The notes beneath the pieces were generated by a model. The model did no database searches, was not told the origin of the DNA, and saw only the letters and a list, made by a program, of their open reading frames with translations. Positions 46,348-54,214 of a DNA stretch of 64,000 bases are shown here, in pieces. Position numbers and translations under genes: made by a program. Origin of the DNA: Burkholderia sp. GAS332 (GTDB lineage: Bacteria; Pseudomonadota; Gammaproteobacteria; Burkholderiales; Burkholderiaceae). Position 1 is the stretch's first letter, and every line of letters starts with the position of its first letter. The stretch lies in contig FSRV01000002.1 in assembly GCA_900142905.1 (NCBI GenBank), positions 1,612,001-1,676,000 of the forward strand, given 5' to 3'.

Positions 46348-46722
46348 ACTCGAACTCCTTCTGCTGGCTGGAAATCCTCTCTACTATAGTGCCTTTCAGA
46401 CGTATGACAGACAGCGATGTCACGTTAAATATTGTGTGGCGCAATAAGGGAGGAGGCGCGCATCTTCTCTGAAACCGGATCGATTCTGGGTTAGTCCGGT
46501 GAAACGATGGCACGGTATACGAGGCGCGCGGCGAGCGGTTTGCAATAGAGCAGGACCGGCAGAATGTGTCGCTTGAGCGCGAAGGGCCGCTAAATCGGAC
46601 CCAGGTTCGAGAGAATCTATAAAGGAGTGCTGGCGAAATGAAATCCGCGTGAGCCACGTGAGCCACGTGAGTCGCGTGAGTCGCTTCATGTTGTGACTAT
46701 TGACGGCGCCGGAAGCACACCT
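46348..46722. other. Intergenic region with a short tandem repeat
   Basis: A 375-base gap upstream of the DUF2501 gene. The only structure is four tandem copies of a 9-base unit RCGTGAGYC at about 46647-46682. One frame through the repeat on the minus strand is low complexity and not convincing as a gene. A TTCGAGAGAATC stretch near 46605 recalls a tRNA T-arm but has no cloverleaf around it. Confidence 0.35.
46647..46682. repeat. Four tandem copies of a 9-base repeat
   Basis: GCGTGAGCC, ACGTGAGCC, ACGTGAGTC, GCGTGAGTC follow one another directly. CACGTG palindromes arise at the junctions. It could be a slippage-prone spacer or a protein-binding array. Confidence 0.6.
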
Positions 46723-46911
46723 TCAGCGCCTATGGCGCATCACTTCCCAGCAATCGCGATGGTCCATCTGCATGAGCTTGCGCCGTCGTATCGTTTCGCG
46801 CCAATAGTGAACGGCAACCAGCAGCACGGCGGCGCTCAGCGCACACAGACCCACGACGATTCCTGTCCCAGATTCGGCCACGGACCACTCCTTGATTGTG
46901 AAACTGATCAA
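46723..46911 (-). CDS. Possible small single-span membrane protein
   Basis: A 62-residue frame from TTG 46911. One hydrophobic helix (GIVVGLCALSAAVLLVAVHY) is followed by a basic, His-rich tail (RRRKLMQMDHRDCW), the layout of a small inner-membrane protein. It lies 10 bases after the next minus-strand gene. There is no strong ribosome-binding site and no family, so it could be spurious. Confidence 0.35.
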   Translation of the reverse strand: MISFTIKEWSVAESGTGIVVGLCALSAAVLLVAVHYWRETIRRRKLMQMDHRDCWEVMRHRR

Positions 46912-46921
46912 GCGATACGTG

Positions 46922-47128
46922 TCATTCGTCGTTCAGGATGCGAGCGGCCGCCTTCAGAAACATCTGTCCGTCATCGGTAATGAGGGGGCGTTGTTGCCCG
47001 GAAGCGAGGTTTTCCAGTGTGACGAGCTGGCGGTCCAGAAGCGCTTCCAGATCGGCGCCGTCCAGACTCAACAGATCCGGTGCATCCTTAAGCAGCATGA
47101 GGGTCGCGAATTCATGTGGACTGAGCAT
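46922..47128 (-). CDS. Small hypothetical protein, winged-helix-like
   Basis: A 68-residue protein beginning MLSPHEFATLMLLKDAPDLL. A strong ribosome-binding site (GGAG 6 bases before the ATG at 47128) supports it. The pattern of two helices and a short sheet (ALLDRQLVTLEN, RPLITDDGQMFLKAAARIL) resembles a winged-helix unit. Family not recognised; similar small proteins occur in Burkholderia genomes. Confidence 0.55.
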   Translation of the reverse strand: MLSPHEFATLMLLKDAPDLLSLDGADLEALLDRQLVTLENLASGQQRPLITDDGQMFLKAAARILNDE

Positions 47129-47537
47129 CACCGTCTCCTGGCTGAGCCTGTTGCTTCGCTGGGAACCTGATCCGTTGGCCTCGCTTCGCGAGCAGGATCA
47201 ATTCGGGGATGGCTGCTGCGGGATGTCGCCCTGCGTTCGGGTGGCATGTCGCGCGCCAAGGCACCCATCTTAATGCTGAGGTGTCCAATAGATCAATATG
47301 TGGGAAAAACTTTTTCGACATTTTTACGGTACCAGCATGAAGCCATCGCGGTGCAGCATGACCCGCGACCTGCGAAACGCGTGCCGCTTCGCGCCACGTG
47401 TTCGTCAGCGCACATACTTTAAGCTTACTAGACTGATCCTGATGATTATCCTGGCAGCGCTTCCATACGCTAGCCTGCATACTCGAGGTGAGGCCCGTAT
47501 GCCGGGCGCTGCGATCGAACCCTGAAGGAGACAACCG
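47129..47537. other. Intergenic region upstream of the amidohydrolase
   Basis: A 409-base gap between divergent genes. It contains an AT-richer patch (about 47280-47330) and another at 47410-47450 that probably carries the amidohydrolase promoter. No repeat, operator or small gene is recognised. Confidence 0.3.
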
Positions 47538-48788
47538 TTGACCACCTTCCTCTTCCGTAACGGCGCGCTTCTCGATCCTACCCGTCCTGATCTGCTGGAA
47601 GGCTTCGAAGTCCTGATCGAAGACGGCTTCGTCCGCGAAGTTTCCGACAAGCCGATACAAAGCAGCAGCGCGCGCGTCATTGACGTCAAAGGCAAAACGA
47701 TCATGCCAGGTCTGATCGATCTGCATGTGCATGTCGTCGCGATCGAGTTCAATCTGCCGCGCGTCGCGACGCTCCCCAACGTGCTGGTGACGCTGCGCGC
47801 CGTGCCGATCATGCGCGCGATGCTGCGCCGCGGCTTCACCACCGTGCGTGACGCAGGGGGTGCAGGGTATCCATTCAAGCAGGCGGTCGAGTCAGGGCTG
47901 ATCGAAGGCCCACGTCTCTTCGTATCCGGCCGCGCGTTAAGCCAGACGGGCGGCCATGCCGATCCGCGCGCCCGCTCCGACTACATGCCGCCCGATTCAC
48001 CCTGCGGATGCTGCGTGCGCGTGGGCGCGCTTGGCCGCGTGGCGGACGGCGTCGATGAGGTGCGCCGAGCCGTGCGCGAGGAACTGCAGATGGGCGCCGA
48101 CCAGATCAAGATCATGGCTTCGGGCGGGGTGGCTTCACCGACCGATCCGGTCGGCGCATTCGGTTACTCCGAAGATGAGATCCGCGCCATCGTAGCCGAA
48201 GCGCAGGGGCGCGGCACCTATGTACTGGCGCATGCCTATACGGCCGCGGCGATCGCGCGCGCGGTGCGTTGTGGTGTGCGCACGATCGAACACGGCAATC
48301 TGATTGACGAGGAGACCGCCCGCCTTGTCGCAGAGCACGGTGCGTATGTCGTGCCGACCCTGGTCACTTACGATGCCCTTGCAAGCGAAGGCGAGAAGTA
48401 TGGACTGCCGCCGGAAAGCATTGCGAAAATTGCGGACGTGCATGGCGCCGGCCTGCACTCGATTGAAATCATGAAGCGCGCCGGGGTCAAGATGGGCTTC
48501 GGTACGGACTTGCTCGGCGAGGCCCAGCGTCTGCAAAGCGATGAGTTCCGGATCCTGGCCGACGTCCTGTCACCGGCCGAAGTGATTGCGAGCGCGACCC
48601 TCGTTGGAGCAGAAGTGCTGGGCATGCAGGACAAGCTCGGCAGAATCATGCCGGGCGCCCATGCCGATGTGCTGGTGGTCGACGGCAATCCGCTGAAGTC
48701 CGTCGATTGCCTGTTGGGTCAGGGCGAGCATATTCCGCTCGTGATGAAGGATGGCCGGCTCTTCGTCAACGAGCTCGAAAGCGTTTGA
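47538..48788 (+). CDS. Metal-dependent amidohydrolase (prolidase-like subgroup)
   Basis: A 416-residue amidohydrolase of the superfamily that contains Xaa-Pro/Xaa-Arg dipeptidases. Metal ligands are H63 and H65 (LIDLHVHVV), the carbamylated Lys in DQIKIMASGG, histidines in LAHAYT and IEHGN, and the Asp in GFGTDLLG. Start is TTG 47538 with AAGGAG 7 bases upstream. It is followed 51 bases later by an MFS transporter, so uptake and hydrolysis of an amide, dipeptide or lactone-like compound is likely. Confidence 0.88.
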   Translation: MTTFLFRNGALLDPTRPDLLEGFEVLIEDGFVREVSDKPIQSSSARVIDVKGKTIMPGLIDLHVHVVAIEFNLPRVATLPNVLVTLRAVPIMRAMLRRGFTTVRDAGGAGYPFKQAVESGLIEGPRLFVSGRALSQTGGHADPRARSDYMPPDSPCGCCVRVGALGRVADGVDEVRRAVREELQMGADQIKIMASGGVASPTDPVGAFGYSEDEIRAIVAEAQGRGTYVLAHAYTAAAIARAVRCGVRTIEHGNLIDEETARLVAEHGAYVVPTLVTYDALASEGEKYGLPPESIAKIADVHGAGLHSIEIMKRAGVKMGFGTDLLGEAQRLQSDEFRILADVLSPAEVIASATLVGAEVLGMQDKLGRIMPGAHADVLVVDGNPLKSVDCLLGQGEHIPLVMKDGRLFVNELESV

Positions 48789-48839
48789 CGGTATACCCCT
48801 GCGTCCACGGTAGCCCGCAGTCCCTATCGGAGTCTGTTC

Positions 48840-50210
48840 ATGTCGATGATTGCTGACCGCATCGAGCGCCTGCCGTTTTCAGGTTTTCACCGCCGTCTGC
48901 TGTTGATGGGCGGCCTCGGCTACACCTTCGATGCGATGGACGCGGCCGTGCTCGCGTTCCTGCTGCCGGTGCTGCGCACGCAATGGGGGCTGACGAGTGT
49001 CCAGACGGGCGTGCTGGGAAGCGGCACGTTCATCGGCTATTTCGTCGGCGCGATGCTGGCCGGCATGCTTGGCGATATCATCGGCCGACGCAAGGTCATG
49101 ATGTACGCGCTCGTGATCTACTGCATAGCGTCGCTTGCCAGCGCAGTAGCAAATGACTGGGGATTTTTTCTTGCGACGCGGATTGTCGCCGGGTTGGGGA
49201 CGGGCGCGGAAAGCGCCATCGTCGCGCCGTTTCTCTCGGAGTTCGTGGCGCGGCGGTATCGCGGGAGTTTCACCGGCAGCCTCGCAGGGTTTTTCTCCTT
49301 TGGCTTCGTGGCGGCCGCACTGCTCGGCTATTTGGTGATCCCGCTCGCCCCCAATGCATGGCGCGCCGTCATGGTCATCACGGCATTGCCCATTGTGATG
49401 CTGCTCTGGTGGCGCCGCGCGTTGCCCGAGTCGCCGCGCTGGCTCGAGGCGCGCGACCGTCATGCAGAAGCCGATGCAATCGTGTCGCGGATGGAGGAGG
49501 AGGTGACCAAAGCGGGCATACAGTTGGAGCCGCTGCCTCCTGTGCGCGACGGAGGTGTTCCGCTCGCGGCCGGACGGGCCTCGATCGTCGCGAATGTCAA
49601 AGCGTTGTGGTCGGCGAAGCTCGCGCGCATCACGGCCATGACGTGGCTGATGTGGCTATCCATCACGTTCAGCTACTACGCTTTTTTCACGTGGATTCCC
49701 GGCTTGCTGGTGCAGAACGGGATGACGATCACGCGAAGCTTTTCGTATTCAGTCGTGATTTACCTTGGACAGATCCCGGGATACTTTTCAGGCGCGTGGC
49801 TCAACGAGAAGATCGGCCGGCAGGCGACAATCGCGTCATACATGATATTGGGCGGTGCATCGGCGCTCGGGCTCGCGTTGACGCATACCGATGCCGGCAT
49901 CATGATATCGGGCATCCTGCTTTCGTTCTTCATGAACGGTACCTATGCCGGCGTTTATGCTTATACCCCGGAGGTGTTTCCCACCGACGTGCGCGCAACG
50001 GGCACCGGGCTCGCTTCCTCCATTGGCCGGCTGGGCGCGATTGCCGCGCCTATCCTCGTCGGGTATGTCTATCCGCGGCTGGGCTTTGCCGGGGTGTTCG
50101 GTGCGACGACGCTGGTGCTGCTGACCGGTGCGTTGGCCGTGGTGCTCATGGGAGTGCCGACGCGCGGAAGGTCGCTCGAGGATATTGCAGCCGGGCAGGT
50201 CGAACATTGA
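48840..50210 (+). CDS. MFS transporter, sugar porter/AAHS-like
   Basis: A 456-residue carrier with 12 helices and MFS loops (GDIIGRRKVMMYA after helix 2; RRALPESPRWLEARDRHAEA at the domain linker; PTDVRATGTGLASSIGRLG in the second half). The PESPRWL motif is shared with the sugar-porter and aromatic-acid branches. It probably imports the substrate of the amidohydrolase encoded just upstream. Confidence 0.9.
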   Translation: MSMIADRIERLPFSGFHRRLLLMGGLGYTFDAMDAAVLAFLLPVLRTQWGLTSVQTGVLGSGTFIGYFVGAMLAGMLGDIIGRRKVMMYALVIYCIASLASAVANDWGFFLATRIVAGLGTGAESAIVAPFLSEFVARRYRGSFTGSLAGFFSFGFVAAALLGYLVIPLAPNAWRAVMVITALPIVMLLWWRRALPESPRWLEARDRHAEADAIVSRMEEEVTKAGIQLEPLPPVRDGGVPLAAGRASIVANVKALWSAKLARITAMTWLMWLSITFSYYAFFTWIPGLLVQNGMTITRSFSYSVVIYLGQIPGYFSGAWLNEKIGRQATIASYMILGGASALGLALTHTDAGIMISGILLSFFMNGTYAGVYAYTPEVFPTDVRATGTGLASSIGRLGAIAAPILVGYVYPRLGFAGVFGATTLVLLTGALAVVLMGVPTRGRSLEDIAAGQVEH

Positions 50211-50401
50211 GAAGAAGAGGGAAGTGCGAGCTGTGCTCTGCGACGACGCCGCCGGGATCGGCGTCTGGAACCGTTTTTTGAGGAATTGCCGGTTCCGCAA
50301 GTAAGCGCGGTCGCTGGGCATCAGTGACTCGGTATAAAGATTCAGGCGTGCATGCCGTTATCTAGCGTATGGCCCCGAGTCCACGTATGCCCAGACCAAC
50401 C

Positions 50402-50869
50402 ATGCCACGCCACGACACATCGAATCGACGCCGCGCTTTCGTCGGCATCATGTTGGTTACGATTTCCAGCCTGATAACCGGCTGTAGCGAGGGGATATCA
50501 GAGGCCGACGTCGCATTCGTTACCGCCGGAACGCCGCCCCAATTCGAATCACTACGGATGTACGGCGCCCCCCCGGATAACATCGCCCCGGCCAGCAGCG
50601 CTCATGCCCCGATGCAGCTTCACCAAGGCTGCCAGGCGATCATCCAGGCCGGGGGCCGCGAGATGCGCGAGACGGTGATTCTCGAGGACGAACCGGGCGC
50701 ATCCTTCGATCTGGACGTCGCCCGTGCGTCCAACGGATGGAACGTTACGTCGGATGGACTCAGACCGCCGAGCGCCGATCCCGTCGGCTTCCGCACGCGG
50801 TTCACCGCCTGCGTGAACGCGCTTCGGGACAAATATGCAGCTGAACCGGAAAAAGCGCCTTTCAAATGA
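50402..50869 (+). CDS. Hypothetical lipoprotein
   Basis: A 155-residue protein with a lipoprotein signal (RRRAFVGIMLVTISSLITGC). The mature part has two further Cys residues (HQGCQAII, FTACVNALRDKY) that may pair. No family recognised. Starts at 50369 or 50387 are equally open; 50402 gives a normal-length signal peptide. Confidence 0.6.
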   Translation: MPRHDTSNRRRAFVGIMLVTISSLITGCSEGISEADVAFVTAGTPPQFESLRMYGAPPDNIAPASSAHAPMQLHQGCQAIIQAGGREMRETVILEDEPGASFDLDVARASNGWNVTSDGLRPPSADPVGFRTRFTACVNALRDKYAAEPEKAPFK

Positions 50870-51038
50870 GCTTCGATGGTGCGTGCCGTGCGCTCGGCTT
50901 TTTTCCGTGCCGGGTTCGTGCGTGCGAAGTGTCAGCCTCTGACTTTCAACAGTGACAAGTACCGGCGCGAGATGTTTGGGCGTAGATGGAGGATACTTGC
51001 GTAGCAGCACGCTAACGCATTCAGCCGGGATCCTGCAC

Positions 51039-51662
51039 ATGAAGACTCTTTTTCTAGTGACGCTTTGCGCGACGCTGTTCTCATTTGGCGGTACGGCGTA
51101 CGCGCAAGTCGACCAATCGCAGCCGCAGGTTCTGATCAAGACCGCGACGCAGCAGATACTCGACGAGGTGCGCACCCGGGCGGTCCAGCCGGACGATATT
51201 CCCCGCATCATGGATATCGTGAACCGCGACATCATTCCTTACACCGATTTTCGCCGGACCACGTCGCTCGCGATGGGCCACTACTGGCGCACGGCAACGC
51301 CGGCGCAGCAGCAGCAAATGGTCGAACAGTTCAAGATGCTCCTGATCCACACCTATTCAGGCGCTATCGGCCAGCTCCAACCTGACCAACGGATCGAGTA
51401 CCCGCCGATACACGTTGCGCCAACCGATACGGACGTGGTGGTGCGCACGATTGCAACCCGGAACGGCGAGCCAGCGGAGATCGATTACCGGTTGTACAGC
51501 ACGCCGCAAGGCTGGCGCCTGTATGACCTGAACGTGCTCGGCGTCTGGCTGATCCAGACATATCGGCAGCAGTTCAGCGACAAAATCCAGCAAAGCGGTG
51601 TGGACGGTCTGATCCAGTTTCTCGCTGAGCGCAACGAGCAGCTCGCTGCGGGCAAGCAGTAA
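51039..51662 (+). CDS. MlaC/Ttg2D-like phospholipid-binding protein (orphan)
   Basis: A 207-residue exported protein with a signal (TLFLVTLCATLFSFGGTAYA) and the MlaC fold (IVNRDIIPYTDFRRTTSLAM; WRTATPAQQQQMVEQFKMLL; GWRLYDLNVLGVWLIQTYRQ). MlaC carries phospholipids across the periplasm for the MlaFEDB complex. None of those genes are nearby, so this is a solitary paralogue. The start at 51039 fits the signal peptide; the longer frame from 50952 is unlikely. Confidence 0.86.
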   Translation: MKTLFLVTLCATLFSFGGTAYAQVDQSQPQVLIKTATQQILDEVRTRAVQPDDIPRIMDIVNRDIIPYTDFRRTTSLAMGHYWRTATPAQQQQMVEQFKMLLIHTYSGAIGQLQPDQRIEYPPIHVAPTDTDVVVRTIATRNGEPAEIDYRLYSTPQGWRLYDLNVLGVWLIQTYRQQFSDKIQQSGVDGLIQFLAERNEQLAAGKQ

Positions 51663-51730
51663 ATGACCGTTGGGTAAGACGGCGATTGTCTGCGCTTTAC
51701 CGCTGTAGGTCCGTCGCGTTGACCAAACGG

Positions 51731-52390
51731 TTAGGCGTCGCTGGCGATCGGCGCTTCCAGAAGACACCCAAACTCGCGGGCAAAGTCGACAGAGACGCGC
51801 GCGTGGACGGCGCCCTGCTTGTCAAAGAACCGCTGTGTTCCTCTCAGCGTGAACACACCTTCATGCCAGATGTTTGGATGGATGTAGAGACCCTGCTGTC
51901 CATCGAAGCGAAAGCACACGAACTTCTCTGGCGCGATGTCGTCCCCGGGCAATGCCAATGGAACGTAGAACGGAAGAGGGTCGAGAGGAAAGAACAGTTG
52001 TCCACCGTCCGGGTGGTAGTTCGCGTGCCAAAGCAACATGCGTTCCGGTGCATTGGCGTTGTCGTCGCGGGCTGCTTCAGGCTCCTTTGCGTACGCAAGG
52101 ATATAGTGACCGCCCACCGCCTCGTTTCGACCGTAGAGAATGTCCCCGCGCCATTCGCTGACAAATGTGCCTTCGGTTGTGCCTGCCTCATCACCGGTTC
52201 CAGGATCGATGGGTCTGGTCCCCACAGCCGGCCACTGCACAATCTCGATCGAGCACTCTCTCGGGTCCGCCACAAGCCTGCCAAATCCGTCAAGCGTTGC
52301 AGGGGTCGCGTCGACCACGGGCATCGACACACGCCGGAGGCCAGAAGGAAGGGCAGGGTTGAGGTAGTCGATTGCTTGGGTCATCGGCAT
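51731..52390 (-). CDS. Ureidoglycolate lyase (AllA)-like protein
   Basis: A 219-residue cupin-type protein related to AllA. The C-terminal half carries the family signature LYIHPNIWHEGVFTLRG and RVSVDFAREFGCLLEAP. The N-terminal half is longer than in the ~160-residue enterobacterial AllA, more like fungal ureidoglycolate hydrolases. No other purine or allantoin genes are in the window, so the substrate is uncertain. Confidence 0.72.
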   Translation of the reverse strand: MPMTQAIDYLNPALPSGLRRVSMPVVDATPATLDGFGRLVADPRECSIEIVQWPAVGTRPIDPGTGDEAGTTEGTFVSEWRGDILYGRNEAVGGHYILAYAKEPEAARDDNANAPERMLLWHANYHPDGGQLFFPLDPLPFYVPLALPGDDIAPEKFVCFRFDGQQGLYIHPNIWHEGVFTLRGTQRFFDKQGAVHARVSVDFAREFGCLLEAPIASDA

Positions 52391-52712
52391 AGTTTACACG
52401 AGCCGAACCTACCAACCGCAGATGGCGGATTCAACTTTCACAACCGAAAGCGGACATTGAAGAAATTCACGAGGCGCTTGAACGCCTCATGAACGGGACT
52501 TCAAATTACACGCGCGTTTCAACACGGCTCTTGAATCAATGAAAAGCGATAATGATCGCCTTCCTTTCAATAACATTCGGTCTTTGCATTCGATAAATAA
52601 TCGACTCGCATACGGACAGCCTAAATCTTCCTAATATCTGCGACGTCACTCTATCAACACTTACATGTTCAATGTAAGCTTGCCGGCATTCATCCAAAAC
52701 AAGGCTAATTAA
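52391..52712. other. AT-rich intergenic region
   Basis: A 322-base gap between divergent genes, clearly richer in A+T than its neighbours after about 52500. It has a small palindrome GCGAT-AATG-ATCGC (52546-52559) that faintly recalls a Fur half-site. It probably holds the DUF1254 promoter. Nothing else is recognised. Confidence 0.3.
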
Positions 52713-54077
52713 ATGTTGAACAGCTTGAAAGCGCCGAAATGGACTTGTTCCGTGATTGCGGCTGGTTTGATCGGTTTGGGCATTGCTGCCTGCAGTTCGC
52801 CTGGTGCAAACGTCACGGCCAATGCCACTGCGAATACACCTTCTGATGAACAGATCGTGTCAGCCTGGAATTATCTGTATGGGCGTTATCTGGTATTGCA
52901 GCAGGAGAATTACGACATCAACGTCGAGAACGCCGGTTACAACAAGATCAAATACAACCCGCTGGGCTCAGCCCAGTTTGTGAATCCGAACCTCGACGTG
53001 GCCTATCTGGAGGCCTGGCTTGCGGCGGACAAAGATCACGCCGTCATTCTGAACGTACCCAAAATCACAGGGCGCTACTACACCGCTCAACTGCTCGACG
53101 GATGGGGTGAGGTTATTACCAACATCAATGAGCGGACGTATCCGGATCACCCGTATGGGAAGTTTGCTCTGGTGATCAAGGGCACCAATCCGCCGGTGCC
53201 GGCTGACGCGGTCAAAATCGAATTGCCGTCGGCCAAGGTAAAACTGCTGGCGCGTGTGGAACTCAAAGGCTCGCCGAAGATTGCCGTGAGGTTGCAGCAC
53301 AAGTTCACCGTCGATGCGTCGCCAGATATCCAGATTGATCCGCCATTTCCTGTGCCCACCTTTACGCCGGCCGCGCCGATTGGCCCCGAGATTTTCGATC
53401 GGTTAAGCGAAGCACTGGCTACCTATCCGGATGCGATGCCGAAAGCAGCCGAATATCAGGCGGAGGCAACCAACGTCGCCAACTATATAAAGAGCAGCGA
53501 CGATGCCCGCAAGCGCGTGAGCGATGTTGTCAAGACGAAGGCAATCCCGGCTTTCCTCGCGAACGCCAAGGGTTTCGGCACGCAGAAGGGCGGATGGTCG
53601 GTGACTTATGTGGCGGGCAAGTTTGGCGATGACTATGTGGCGCGCGACATCGTCAACTACGGTGGTTTGTGGGCCAACGTCACCAGCGAGGCAATCTATT
53701 TTGTGGGACTGACCGACAGCGACAAGCAACCGCTGGATGGTAGCAAGACCTACGAGATCCGCTTCCCGAAGGGCGAAAAGCCGGACGCACACGTCAAGGG
53801 ATTCTGGTCGGTGACGTTGTACAGCGTGCCGGACTATCGCGTTGTGCCTAACGCATTGCACCGCTATAACCTGAACAACGTGTCCCATCTGAGGGCGAAT
53901 GCAGACGGCAGCACGAGCATCTGGCTTGCACCGGTACGGCCGAAACACGCGTTTCAAAGCAACTGGCTGCCGACGCCGGAAGGCAAGGGCTTCTCGCTGA
54001 ACTTCCGCACCTATGTTCCGAAGGACGAGGTTCAGCAGGGTGAGTGGTTTCCGGCACCGATCGTGAAAGTGAATTAA
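52713..54077 (+). CDS. DUF1254/DUF1214 domain-containing lipoprotein
   Basis: A 454-residue protein with a lipoprotein signal (VIAAGLIGLGIAAC). An N-terminal DUF1254 region (FVNPNLDVAYLEAWLAADKD; ITGRYYTAQLLDGWGEVI) and a C-terminal DUF1214 region (YEIRFPKGEKPDAHVKGFWS; WLPTPEGKGFSLNFRTY) follow. The family is common in proteobacteria and of unknown function. Convergent with the phosphatase gene; two hairpins lie between them. Confidence 0.9.
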   Translation: MLNSLKAPKWTCSVIAAGLIGLGIAACSSPGANVTANATANTPSDEQIVSAWNYLYGRYLVLQQENYDINVENAGYNKIKYNPLGSAQFVNPNLDVAYLEAWLAADKDHAVILNVPKITGRYYTAQLLDGWGEVITNINERTYPDHPYGKFALVIKGTNPPVPADAVKIELPSAKVKLLARVELKGSPKIAVRLQHKFTVDASPDIQIDPPFPVPTFTPAAPIGPEIFDRLSEALATYPDAMPKAAEYQAEATNVANYIKSSDDARKRVSDVVKTKAIPAFLANAKGFGTQKGGWSVTYVAGKFGDDYVARDIVNYGGLWANVTSEAIYFVGLTDSDKQPLDGSKTYEIRFPKGEKPDAHVKGFWSVTLYSVPDYRVVPNALHRYNLNNVSHLRANADGSTSIWLAPVRPKHAFQSNWLPTPEGKGFSLNFRTYVPKDEVQQGEWFPAPIVKVN

Positions 54078-54104
54078 CCACTGTCGAAGCTAGCACCATC
54101 GATG

Positions 54105-54141
54105 GTTCAGTCTGTCTGGGCGTGCCTCCGGCAGACTGAAC
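54105..54141. terminator. Inverted repeat after the DUF1254 gene
   Basis: GTTCAGTCTG (54105-54114) and CAGACTGAAC (54132-54141) are perfect 10-base arms around a 17-base loop. It sits 28 bases after the stop and probably acts in transcript ending or stability, although no T-tract follows. Confidence 0.45.
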
Positions 54142-54165
54142 TGGCGGCCGCCGGCCGAAAGAAAG

Positions 54166-54189
54166 TCCCGCCAGCTAGCGCGGGAATTT
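54166..54189. terminator. Rho-independent terminator between convergent genes
   Basis: TCCCGC (54166-54171) pairs with GCGGGA (54180-54185) around an 8-base loop, followed by ATTTT on the plus strand and preceded by an A-rich run (GAAAGAAAG). It fits a two-way terminator for the convergent DUF1254 and phosphatase genes. Confidence 0.6.
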
Positions 54190-54214
54190 TGAGTGATCCG
54201 CTTGTTGGCGAGTT

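Noticed and set aside
46595..46640. tRNA-like T-arm sequence (GGTTCGAGAGAATC)
   Set aside because: No acceptor stem, D-arm or anticodon arm can be formed around it.
46420..46689. An 89-codon minus-strand frame with Leu-Thr repeats
   Set aside because: The repeat arises from the 9-base tandem array; there is no other support for coding.
52546..52559. GCGATAATGATCGC as a Fur box
   Set aside because: It covers only about half of the Fur consensus, and the downstream gene has no iron link.
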